The notes beneath the pieces were generated by a model that did no database searches, was not told the origin of the DNA, and saw only the letters and a list, made by a program, of their open reading frames with translations. Both the position numbers and the translations under genes were made by a program. A stretch of DNA of 64,000 nt. Origin: Bacteroidaceae bacterium (GTDB taxonomy: Bacteria > Bacteroidota > Bacteroidia > Bacteroidales > Bacteroidaceae). The DNA lies in the NCBI GenBank assembly GCA_030843315.1, contig JAUUPT010000001.1, forward strand, positions 77,826-141,825, given 5' to 3'. Positions 27,742 through 36,371 of the stretch are shown here, piece after piece (within the stretch, counting starts at the first letter, position 1; every line of letters begins with the position of its first letter).

Positions 27742-27772
27742 TGCATCATTAATGAAGAATCTCTTTCCTTTG
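27740..27772 (+). promoter_or_regulatory. Predicted SusC operon promoter
   Basis: TTTG (27740-27743), 21 bp, then TTCCTTTG (27765-27772), one base off TAnnTTTG. It starts inside the right operator arm. The leader to the SusC start codon would be about 130 nt. Confidence 0.5.
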
Positions 27773-27910
27773 CAGCGTCTCTAATTTATGAAGCAAATAC
27801 TATGGAACGCATCCCCCCTGCCTACCTTATTATAAAGCAGCGATTGATGATGTACGACGCTTTTATACTTTAGACTCTTTTGAATAAACCTATAATTAAA
27901 TTTATGTACT

Positions 27911-30900
27911 ATGTGTAAAAAGGAACAATTGTTTTGGCTCACAAGTCGTAGCAAAATGTGGAGCATACCCTGTATGGTTGCTTTCTCGCTCTTGCCAAGT
28001 ACGTACAGTTTCGCCAGTGCGGGCAATCCTGCCACGGAAACTGTATTGACAGTAAATTCGGTTCAACAGCAACGTACCGTAAAGGGTGTGGTTGTCGATG
28101 TTAATGGTGAGCCGGTAATTGGTGCTAATGTGAAAATGGTAGGAAGTACCACCGGTACTATTACCGACATCGACGGTGCATTTACGTTGAGTGTAAACGG
28201 AAATGCCACGATCGAAATCTCTTTCATCGGTTATGAAACCAAAAAGGTGACTGTTGGAGCGTCCAACACAGTTAACGTTACCTTGAAGGAAGACTCTAAA
28301 GTGCTGGATGAGGTCGTGATTACCGGTTTCGGTATGTCTCAGAAGAAAGCTACATTGACCGGAGCTGTATCTTCGATAAACTCGGATGAAATTGCCCGTT
28401 CTTCGGCTACCACTGCCGGCGGTGCATTGGTTGGTAAGATTGCCGGTGTAAATACTCGTCAGCAGGACGGACGTCCGGGTGCTGAAACTGCTCTGCAAAT
28501 CCGTAACATGGGTGCCCCCTTGTTTGTTATTGATGGTATTATTTCAGATTCAGGACAGTTCAGCCAAATGGACTTTAACGATATTGAGTCTATCTCTGTG
28601 TTGAAAGATGCTTCGGCAGCCTTGTACGGTGTACGTGCTGCTAATGGTGTTGTAGTTATCACCACTAAGAAAGGAAAGCGTAATACAAAGAATACGGTAT
28701 CAGTTAATGCCTACTACGGCTGGCAGAAGAATGCAAAATTTGTAAGCCCTGCCAAGGCAAAAGACTATGTCCATGCCTACACAATGGCAGAAACATTCTC
28801 CGGACGTACCGGCGGCGACCGTCGTTATAATAAGGAAGAATATGATAAGTGGATGGCAGGTGCCGAACCTAAATATCAAGGTTGGGATTGGGAAGACTAC
28901 ATTTGGGTAACAGGTCCTCAATATTATCTCAATACAAACTTCTCAGGAGGTACGGATAAGGCTAATTATTATGTTGCAGTATCTCACATCAACCAGGATG
29001 CAACTATTCGCAACTATGGTGGTTTCCGTCGTACCAATGTTCAGATGAACCTTGAGATGAATGTAAACGACCGCTTTAAAGTAGGTGCAAACATGAATGG
29101 TCGTATTGAAGACCGTCGCCACCCTGGTGTTCCGGGCGGTGATGATACTTGGTTACCTCGTTTCGCCACGATGAAGAATCAGCCTACCAAGCGTCCTTTT
29201 GCAAATGATAATCCTAAGTATCCGCAATTGGTATCAGACCAGAAAGAAACGAACTTTGGTCTTTTGAATTACAATACTTCCGGTAAAGTATCAGATGTAT
29301 GGCGTGTAATCCAGATGAATGCTAATGCTGAATATGAAATACTGAAAGGCTTGAAGTTCAAGGGTATGATGGGTTACTACTATGCATACAATGAACTGGA
29401 TAATCAGGAATTCACCTTCGACTTGTATGGTTATAATGAGCAGACCGATGAATATTATGTTACTGACCGTATGACAAACCCATACCGTGAACGTAATCGT
29501 GAGAAAGTAGAAGATCAGTTTTCTAACTTCCAGTTGAATTTCGACCGTAAGTTTGGTGATCATGCTATTGTGGCTGTAGCCGGTTTTGAGGCAAGTCAGC
29601 GCAAGCGTCCCAGAACATGGATTCATTCAACTCCGGTTTCTAATGGTATGGACTTGATTCGTATCAAAGAAATTCAAGAATTTACAGATGAAGGCGATAG
29701 AACAGAAGCTCGTATGGGTTGGCTGGGCCGTCTTAATTATAGCTATGCTGATAGATATCTGGTGGAATTGATTGGACGCTGGGATGGTTCATGGAAGTTT
29801 AGACCGGGACACCGTTGGGGCTTTTTCCCTTCTGCATCTTTGGGATGGCGCGTATCTGAGGAAAGTTTCTGGAAAGAAAGTAAAGTGGGTGAGATTGTAA
29901 CTAACTTCAAGTTGCGTGGTTCTTATGGTGAAGTGGGTGATGATAATGATAAGGCGTTGACCGACAACTATAGTCCGTTTGACTATTTGCCCGGATATAA
30001 GTACAACGATGGTGGTGCCGTATTGGATGGCAACTGGGTTGCAGGTACTTCAACACGTGGTCTGCCTAACCAGACTCTGTCTTGGATGACTGCAAAGATA
30101 CTTGATATCGGTTTCGACTTAGGTTTCTTGAATAACCGCTTGAATGTACAGTTCGACTACTTCCGCCGTGTTCGTGAAGGTATTCCCGAATCTCGTTATG
30201 ATGTATTGATTCCGAATGAAGTAGGTTTCAGTTTGCCGAAGGAGAATTTGAAATCAGATATGAACAAAGGTTTCGATGCTTCTATCACTTGGACGGATCA
30301 TATCAATGACTTTAACTATAGTGTAGGAGGTAATATTACTTATTCACGTTTCTGGGACTGGGAACAATACAAACCGCGTTTCAGCAACTCATGGGATGAA
30401 TACCGCAATAGCATCTGGCATCGTGTAGGTTATGTAAACTGGGGTTATGAAGCCGTAGGCCGATTCACCAGCTGGGAAGAGATTGCCAACTATGGAATTG
30501 ATACTGATAGAAAAGGTAACCGTACGGTTGTTCCGGGCGATATCAAATATAAAGATCAGAACAAAGACGGTGTAATCAACTATCTGGACGAACGTCCTAT
30601 TGGTTATCGTGTGGATAGTACGCCGACTATAAACTTCGGTATTAATCTGTCAGCTTCATGGAAAGGCTTTGATTTGGCTATGGACTGGACCGGTTCAGGT
30701 ATGACGTCATGGAATCAATGCTATGAAACGGCTCGCCCGTTCCAGAATGATGGTAACAGTCCCGATGAAGTATTGAAGGATGCATGGCACATCTCTGATA
30801 TTTGGAATGCAGACAGCGAAATAATTCCGGGTAAATATCCGATGATTCGTTTGAATACAGACGAAACCAGTGCTTATGACAAGAGTTCTTATTGGTTGCA

Positions 30901-31123
30901 CAATGTAACTTACGTGAAGTTGCGTAATCTGGAATTTGGTTATACATTGCCTAAGTTGTGGTTGCGTAATACGGGTGTCGGCAGTGTGCGTCTGTTCTTC
31001 TCCGGTACGAACTTGCTGACTATTTCCAACCTGTCCGTCATGGACCCCGAATGTGCATCTGATAACGGTTTGGATTATCCGCCGATGCGAGTGTTTAACT
31101 TTGGTGTAAACCTTAAATTTTAA
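27911..31123 (+). CDS. SusC-like TonB-dependent outer-membrane glycan transporter
   Basis: The 1070-residue protein has a signal region (MVAFSLLPSTYSFASA), a carboxypeptidase-regulatory-like beta-sandwich (about 55-130, KGVVVDVNGEPVIGANVKM), a TonB box (DEVVITGFG) and a plug domain (LVGKIAGVNTRQQDGRPG, NGVVVITTKKG) followed by a 22-strand barrel ending in FNFGVNLKF. It imports the oligosaccharides produced at the surface, working with the SusD protein encoded 7 bp downstream. It is the first gene of the main plus-strand operon and follows the operator and promoter at 27.6-27.8 kb. Codon use is visibly more AT-rich than in the HTCS and RND genes. Confidence 0.95.
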   Translation: MCKKEQLFWLTSRSKMWSIPCMVAFSLLPSTYSFASAGNPATETVLTVNSVQQQRTVKGVVVDVNGEPVIGANVKMVGSTTGTITDIDGAFTLSVNGNATIEISFIGYETKKVTVGASNTVNVTLKEDSKVLDEVVITGFGMSQKKATLTGAVSSINSDEIARSSATTAGGALVGKIAGVNTRQQDGRPGAETALQIRNMGAPLFVIDGIISDSGQFSQMDFNDIESISVLKDASAALYGVRAANGVVVITTKKGKRNTKNTVSVNAYYGWQKNAKFVSPAKAKDYVHAYTMAETFSGRTGGDRRYNKEEYDKWMAGAEPKYQGWDWEDYIWVTGPQYYLNTNFSGGTDKANYYVAVSHINQDATIRNYGGFRRTNVQMNLEMNVNDRFKVGANMNGRIEDRRHPGVPGGDDTWLPRFATMKNQPTKRPFANDNPKYPQLVSDQKETNFGLLNYNTSGKVSDVWRVIQMNANAEYEILKGLKFKGMMGYYYAYNELDNQEFTFDLYGYNEQTDEYYVTDRMTNPYRERNREKVEDQFSNFQLNFDRKFGDHAIVAVAGFEASQRKRPRTWIHSTPVSNGMDLIRIKEIQEFTDEGDRTEARMGWLGRLNYSYADRYLVELIGRWDGSWKFRPGHRWGFFPSASLGWRVSEESFWKESKVGEIVTNFKLRGSYGEVGDDNDKALTDNYSPFDYLPGYKYNDGGAVLDGNWVAGTSTRGLPNQTLSWMTAKILDIGFDLGFLNNRLNVQFDYFRRVREGIPESRYDVLIPNEVGFSLPKENLKSDMNKGFDASITWTDHINDFNYSVGGNITYSRFWDWEQYKPRFSNSWDEYRNSIWHRVGYVNWGYEAVGRFTSWEEIANYGIDTDRKGNRTVVPGDIKYKDQNKDGVINYLDERPIGYRVDSTPTINFGINLSASWKGFDLAMDWTGSGMTSWNQCYETARPFQNDGNSPDEVLKDAWHISDIWNADSEIIPGKYPMIRLNTDETSAYDKSSYWLHNVTYVKLRNLEFGYTLPKLWLRNTGVGSVRLFFSGTNLLTISNLSVMDPECASDNGLDYPPMRVFNFGVNLKF

Positions 31124-31130
31124 GTAAACA

Positions 31131-32999
31131 ATGAGAAAGAGATATTTATTTGCAGCAATGGCTGCTGCGATGTTTGCGTTCAGCAGCTGTGAAGGTTTCC
31201 TGGATAGAAAGCCGGATACATTGTTAACTCAGGACCAGACTTTCGGAGACCCGGTTTTGGTGAAATCTGTATTGGCTAACTTCTATGGCCGCATCACTTT
31301 CGGACAACGTATTGACAACGGAGACGAATGGGCGATGCTGGATGAAGTGATTACTTATGATAACAATGACAGTGAGTTCAACGTAGACCGTAATAAATGG
31401 CGCCCGTACGACTATACTTTGGTGCACGATTTGAATCAGTTCTTGCAAGGTATCCAGGACTCTAAAGCGGTAGATGAGGAAACTAAAATAGCCTATATAG
31501 GCGAAGTTCGTTATATCCGCGCATGGCTGTACTTCTGTATGGGACGTGGCTTGGGTGGTGTGCCTATTGTAGGCGACCAAATTTTCAACTACACTCCCGG
31601 TATGGATATTACAACTCTGCAGGTACCCCGTTCCACAGAAGAGGAATTGTATGATTACGTCATCTCTGAGTGTCGGGAGGCTGCAAAGCTGTTGACTAAG
31701 AGTACTAATAAGAACTCGGCACGTGCCAACTATTGGGTAGCTAAGGCATTGGAAGCCCGTGCTGCTATCACAGCCGCTTCATTGGCAACTTACAATACGA
31801 CGGCTGCTCATCCGCAGTTGCGTACTACCGGTGGTGAAGTCGGCATTCCAGCTTCAAGGGCAAAGGATTATTATGAAACAGCATTGGCTGCATCCAAGGA
31901 CATTATTGAGAATGGACCTTACAAGTTGATGAAGGCTTCTGATAATACGCCGAAGGCATACGCTGATAACTTCTATAAAGCCGTTTGTCAGAAAGACGGT
32001 AACACGGAAGTAATCTGGTGCCGCGACTATGTATCTCCCGGACAAACACATGGATTCACTACGAATAATCTACCGAAGAGCATTGAGCAAGATACCGGTA
32101 GTGACCGCTTGTCTGTATTGCTGAATCTGGTAGAGGCATTCGAACCGATCAATGCAACAGAAGACCAAAAGGGTACGTCTGTACCATTTGAAGTAGGTAC
32201 ACCAAGCAATCCGAAGTTCTTCGAGAACACTACTGACTTATTTATGGAACGCGATCCCCGCTTGATGGGTTCTATTATTGTTCCGGGTGCTACTTTCGAC
32301 AGTAAGGTGATTGAATTGCAAGCCGGCCAGTTGAGAAAAGAAGGTGGTGCATGGACAGAATTGACAGCAGACCGTAACTCTCATGACTCGGAAGGTCGTC
32401 TGATTACAGCCAATAACGGTCCTTTCGGCGGTAACCAACGTGAGATTAACCGTACCGGTTTCTATATTCGCAAATATTTGGATGCTACTCCATCAGCCGG
32501 TACTATCGGTCGTGGCTCTGAGATGTGGAATGTATATTTCCGCATAGCTGAGGCTTATTTGATAGCAGCAGAAGCAAGCTGGGAATTGTCTCGCAACGAT
32601 GGTGATACAGAAGCTCTGAAGTACATCAACGAAGTTCGTAGCCGTGCCGGTATTCAACCGTTGAATACGATAGACCACAAGAAGATCATGCACGAGTACG
32701 AAGTTGAGTTTGCATTCGAAGGCCATCGCTGGTGGAACCTGAAACGCTGGATGGAAGCAAGCAACATCTGGACAGGCGAACAGACCGTACGCAGTTCACA
32801 ACGCTTGGGTTTGTGGCCTTACAGAGTAGTAGCTCCGGGTGATGCGAACGATGGCAAATGGGTTTTCATTGAGAAGAATATGCAAGACTTAGGTTTGTGG
32901 CGTCGTCCGTTGAAGCTTACTGATGCACAGTATTATTCGGAAATAGATAACGGCTGGATTAACAATAATCCTAAGTTAGTGAAGAATCCATATCAATAA
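31131..32999 (+). CDS. SusD/RagB-like surface glycan-binding lipoprotein
   Basis: The 622-residue protein has a lipoprotein signal (MFAFSSC, Cys20) followed by the SusD start FLDRKPDTLLTQDQTF. Helical TPR-type regions surround the binding face, and the conserved C-terminal motif EFAFEGHRWWNLKRW is present. It forms the lid of the SusC transporter and binds the target glycan at the cell surface. It starts 7 bp after SusC and ends 13-19 bp before the DUF3823 lipoprotein gene. Confidence 0.95.
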   Translation: MRKRYLFAAMAAAMFAFSSCEGFLDRKPDTLLTQDQTFGDPVLVKSVLANFYGRITFGQRIDNGDEWAMLDEVITYDNNDSEFNVDRNKWRPYDYTLVHDLNQFLQGIQDSKAVDEETKIAYIGEVRYIRAWLYFCMGRGLGGVPIVGDQIFNYTPGMDITTLQVPRSTEEELYDYVISECREAAKLLTKSTNKNSARANYWVAKALEARAAITAASLATYNTTAAHPQLRTTGGEVGIPASRAKDYYETALAASKDIIENGPYKLMKASDNTPKAYADNFYKAVCQKDGNTEVIWCRDYVSPGQTHGFTTNNLPKSIEQDTGSDRLSVLLNLVEAFEPINATEDQKGTSVPFEVGTPSNPKFFENTTDLFMERDPRLMGSIIVPGATFDSKVIELQAGQLRKEGGAWTELTADRNSHDSEGRLITANNGPFGGNQREINRTGFYIRKYLDATPSAGTIGRGSEMWNVYFRIAEAYLIAAEASWELSRNDGDTEALKYINEVRSRAGIQPLNTIDHKKIMHEYEVEFAFEGHRWWNLKRWMEASNIWTGEQTVRSSQRLGLWPYRVVAPGDANDGKWVFIEKNMQDLGLWRRPLKLTDAQYYSEIDNGWINNNPKLVKNPYQ

Positions 33000-33018
33000 T
33001 CGAAAGGAGATAATGAAT

Positions 33019-33726
33019 ATGAAAACAATATCTAAAATCTTATCAACCATTATATTGTCTGCTCTGATATTGACGAGCTGTACAAAAGATAATTATGACG
33101 CACCGACCTCTATGATATCAGGACGTGTTGTCTATCAGGGGGAACCTCTGCAATTGCGCGGTAATGAAGCTGTGAGATTACAGTTGTACCAGCGTGGATA
33201 TGAGAAACACGACCCCGTGGAAGTATTTGTTAATCAGAATGGCGAATTCTCAATTTGCATTTTTGATGGACAATATCAGTTGATTACGAAAGCCGGCAAC
33301 GGCCCTTGGTCATCTGCCGGACGTGATACAATCGAAGTTAGCTTGAAAGGACATGCTACGCAGGATGTAGAGGTTATGCCTTATTATCTGGTAGACAATG
33401 CCCAAATGACTCTGAACGGCAATAAGATTGATGCTTCGTTCACTGTAAACAAAATAGCAGGTACAGGTATCGACCGCGTATTTATTATGCTGGGAACCAC
33501 TCAGTTCCTCAGTGACGGTGAACATAACGTAGATCGTTATGACGAAACTGACAACTTGGGAGAATTTGATGAAACCGGTAAAGTCTATACTTTTGCTTCA
33601 AGAGATTACACCGATAATCAAATGTTCCAAACTGCTCTGAAGAGAGGAACTTTGTTCGGTCGTATCTGCTTGTGGCCGCAAGGATCAGACCAGGGTATCT
33701 ACTCTAAGGTATTCCGTTTGAAGTAA
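33019..33726 (+). CDS. DUF3823 lipoprotein, probable surface glycan-binding protein
   Basis: The protein (235 residues) has a lipoprotein signal (LSALILTSC) followed by two beta-sandwich regions typical of DUF3823 (SGRVVYQGEPLQLRGNEAVRLQLYQ and the C-terminal RICLWPQGSDQGIYSKVFRLK). DUF3823 proteins follow SusD in many loci and are thought to sit at the surface and help bind glycan. The start was placed at 33019 because AAAGGAG (33003-33009) lies 9 nt before it; an in-frame ATG at 33013 is only 3 nt from that site. A hairpin with T-rich tail follows at 33750. Confidence 0.85.
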   Translation: MKTISKILSTIILSALILTSCTKDNYDAPTSMISGRVVYQGEPLQLRGNEAVRLQLYQRGYEKHDPVEVFVNQNGEFSICIFDGQYQLITKAGNGPWSSAGRDTIEVSLKGHATQDVEVMPYYLVDNAQMTLNGNKIDASFTVNKIAGTGIDRVFIMLGTTQFLSDGEHNVDRYDETDNLGEFDETGKVYTFASRDYTDNQMFQTALKRGTLFGRICLWPQGSDQGIYSKVFRLK

Positions 33727-33749
33727 ATAATTTAGCATTTGAAAGGGAA

Positions 33750-33787
33750 AAGGGTATCGGCTTTTCCGGTACCCTTCCTTTATTTAT
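33750..33787 (+). terminator. Intercistronic hairpin after the DUF3823 gene
   Basis: AAGGGTATCGG pairs with CCGGTACCCTT (one G-T pair) around a 5-nt loop and is followed by CCTTTATTTATT. It could be an attenuating terminator within the operon or protect the SusCD message. Confidence 0.6.
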
Positions 33788-33808
33788 TAACCATTAATCC
33801 TTATTATC

Positions 33809-34252
33809 ATGAACAAGAAAATTATCATTGCAATGTTGGCATTTGTATTCGTAGGGATGACAAATGTAATGGCTGGGACATCGAAAGATGAGAAAGCAGA
33901 AGTATCATCAGTTAGCGGTCTTGATAAAGCTGCATATAGTGGCTATCAGTTAGTTTTAACTACTCAAGGAGGAATGGGGGTCATTGAGTCTGTTGAATTG
34001 ATAGACAGCGGTAGTAAGACAATTAGAGTTACGACAAGTCATTATAATACTTCTGTAAGAATTGATCATATGGTGAGCGGTAGTGGGTCTGCTTATTCTG
34101 AACTCTTCAATACAGCAAATAGTAAAACTTTTGAGTTCCAAGCTCGGACTGAAAACTTTGTAATAGGAGCTAATTATAATGGTGATAGTAGTAGTAGCAG
34201 TACAGTACAGTATGAAACTCGTTATTATAATTTAGTGTGGAGATCATACTAA
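33809..34252 (+). CDS. Small secreted protein of unknown function, 147 aa
   Basis: The product has a clear signal peptide (IIIAMLAFVFVGMTNVMAG) and a mature part of about 125 residues rich in Ser, Thr, Tyr and Gly with alternating hydrophobic residues, suggesting a small beta-sandwich. There is no lipobox, no Cys in the mature part and no domain I recognise. It lies between the DUF3823 lipoprotein and the GH43-GH76 gene on the same strand and is bounded by hairpins on both sides (33750 and 34254), so its expression may differ from that of its neighbours. A glycan-binding or protein-partner role is only a guess from context. Confidence 0.7.
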   Translation: MNKKIIIAMLAFVFVGMTNVMAGTSKDEKAEVSSVSGLDKAAYSGYQLVLTTQGGMGVIESVELIDSGSKTIRVTTSHYNTSVRIDHMVSGSGSAYSELFNTANSKTFEFQARTENFVIGANYNGDSSSSSTVQYETRYYNLVWRSY

Positions 34253-34253
34253 A

Positions 34254-34303
34254 AAAGGGGTTCCCCTTTCTTATTTATATTTTTAAGTGAGGGGAACTTT
34301 TAT
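34254..34303 (+). terminator. Hairpin after the small secreted protein gene
   Basis: GTTCCCC (34260-34266) pairs with GGGGAAC (34291-34297), followed by TTTTATA; AAAGGGG and CCCCTTT around 34255-34269 offer a competing small hairpin. It lies between the small gene and the GH43-GH76 gene. Confidence 0.5.
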
Positions 34304-34342
34304 ATGCTACTAAAGTATCTATCCTCTTTTAATACTTCTACC

Positions 34343-36322
34343 ATGAACAAGTTGTTATTATCCATTGCTCTCTTCTTCTGCATTTCTGCCACTGCGCAGC
34401 AATACTCCAACCCTGTCGTCAACTACAGCCTGCCGGACCCTACCGTTATCAAGGCGGATGATGGCTATTACTATCTCTATGCGACAGAGAATATAAGAAA
34501 TCTTCCGATTCATCGTTCTAAGGATTTAGTGAACTGGACGATGGTCGGCACTGCTTTTACGAATGAAACCCGTCCCACCTTTGAGCCTAAAGGAAATCTG
34601 TGGGCTCCCGATATAAATAAAATAGGTAATAAATATATAATGTATTATTCTATGTCCGTTTGGGGAGGGGAATGGACTTGTGGCATCGGCGTGGCCGAAG
34701 CCGATAAACCGGAAGGACCTTTCACGGATAAAGGGAAACTGTTCCGGAGTAATGAAATAGGTATTCAAAATTGTATCGACCCTTTCTACATAGAAGACGG
34801 TGGTAAGAAGTATTTGTTCTGGGGGAGTTTCCACGGAATATACGGCGCCGAACTGACCGATGACGGGTTGGCGTTGAAGAAAGACAGCCGCCCGGTGCAG
34901 GTAGCCGGTGATGCTTATGAGGGTACGTACATACATAAACGCGACGGGTATTACTACCTGTTCGCTTCCGTCGGCCGCTGTTGTGAAGGATTGAACAGCA
35001 CTTATACGACGGTTGTCGGCAGATCGAAGAACCTGTTCGGTCCCTATGTGGACAAGAAAGGAAAGCCGATGATGGAGAATCATCACGAAATATTGATTCA
35101 GAAGAACGAAGCATTTGTAGGAACAGGACACAACTCCGAGATTGTGACCGATGACGCAGGAAACGATTGGATGTTCTATCATGCCGTGAGCGTTGCCAAT
35201 CCCGAAGGAAGAGTCCTGATGCTCGACCGCATCGACTGGCAGAAGGGATGGCCCAGCGTGGTAGGAGGTACCCCGTCACTGAAAGCAGATGCCCCGTCCA
35301 TCGCAAAGGAAGAGGCTACTGCCGCCCTCGATGCTTTCAACGCAGCCTTTTATAATCCGGAAATGAAGTTGTATGCCATCTCCTCGGATATGAAAGGCCG
35401 TGCCGCTATATGGGTACAGGCCATCTACTGGGATATGGTGATGAATGCATACAAGCGTACCAAGTCTCCCGAATACCGCCGGCTGATGGAAGATATTTAT
35501 CAGGGCGGATACGAACAGTACGATAAATACAACTGGGACAATAAAATAGAATGGTTCATCTACGACGATATGATGTGGTGGATTATCTCGCTGGCACGTG
35601 CCTACGAGATTACCGGCGAACCGAAATACCTCGCCCATGCTTCTTCCGGCTTCTATCATGTCTGGAAAGAATCGTACGACAAGGAACGGGGAGGAATGTG
35701 GTGGAACTTCAAGCACGACGGCAAGATGTCCTGCATCAATTATCCCACGGTAGTAGGTGCCATGACGCTTTATAACATCACTCATGACCCGGATTATCTG
35801 GAAAAGGCAAAAGAAATCTATGCCTGGTCGCTGAATGTTTTCTTCGACAAGAAGGATGGACGCGTGGCGGACAATATGCACTATCACTTCCAACGGCAGA
35901 ACAGCATGGACATCGACTGGACAACACAGCTTTATAACCAGGCTACCTTTATCGGTTCAGCCGTGATGCTTTATAAAGCAACGGGTGAAGAGTCTTATCT
36001 GAAGGAAGCCATTCTGGCTGCCGACCATGTACGCAATGAGATGTGCGATGCCGACGGCCTGCTGCCTTTTAAGAACGGAATAGAGCAGGGAATCTACGCA
36101 GCCATCTTTGCACAATACATCATACGCCTGATAGAAGACGGAAACCAACCTCAGTATATGGAGTGGCTGCGCCATAACATCGATACTGCCTGGCAGCACC
36201 GTGACCGGAAACGCAACCTGACATTCAAGAATGCCGCCGTGCCCTGTCCCGACGGAGTGATGGAGAGTTATGATGCAAGCGGATGCCCGGCGTTGATGCA
36301 GGTGGTTTCTCCTTTGAAATAG
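34343..36322 (+). CDS. Bimodular GH43-GH76 enzyme
   Basis: The 659-residue secreted protein (signal peptide LLLSIALFFCISATAQ) joins two catalytic modules. Residues about 20-310 are a GH43 five-bladed propeller with base Asp32 (LPDPTVIK), pKa modulator Asp146 (QNCIDPFYI) and acid Glu193 (DAYEGTYIHKRDGYYYLFAS). Residues about 325-655 are a GH76 (alpha/alpha)6 domain with the Asp pair Asp408-Asp409 (WFIYDDMMWWIISLARAY). The enzyme could clip a side-chain sugar and the alpha-1,6-mannan backbone in one polypeptide. The start is at MNKLLLSIAL (34343); 13 codons upstream are open but lie in the leader. All key acidic residues of both modules are present, so both should be active. The glutaminase-like gene follows after 49 bp. 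Confidence 0.88.
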   Translation: MNKLLLSIALFFCISATAQQYSNPVVNYSLPDPTVIKADDGYYYLYATENIRNLPIHRSKDLVNWTMVGTAFTNETRPTFEPKGNLWAPDINKIGNKYIMYYSMSVWGGEWTCGIGVAEADKPEGPFTDKGKLFRSNEIGIQNCIDPFYIEDGGKKYLFWGSFHGIYGAELTDDGLALKKDSRPVQVAGDAYEGTYIHKRDGYYYLFASVGRCCEGLNSTYTTVVGRSKNLFGPYVDKKGKPMMENHHEILIQKNEAFVGTGHNSEIVTDDAGNDWMFYHAVSVANPEGRVLMLDRIDWQKGWPSVVGGTPSLKADAPSIAKEEATAALDAFNAAFYNPEMKLYAISSDMKGRAAIWVQAIYWDMVMNAYKRTKSPEYRRLMEDIYQGGYEQYDKYNWDNKIEWFIYDDMMWWIISLARAYEITGEPKYLAHASSGFYHVWKESYDKERGGMWWNFKHDGKMSCINYPTVVGAMTLYNITHDPDYLEKAKEIYAWSLNVFFDKKDGRVADNMHYHFQRQNSMDIDWTTQLYNQATFIGSAVMLYKATGEESYLKEAILAADHVRNEMCDADGLLPFKNGIEQGIYAAIFAQYIIRLIEDGNQPQYMEWLRHNIDTAWQHRDRKRNLTFKNAAVPCPDGVMESYDASGCPALMQVVSPLK

Positions 36323-36371
36323 TAATATACAAAAGATATTAATTATAAATATAAATGTAACCTTTGAGATT

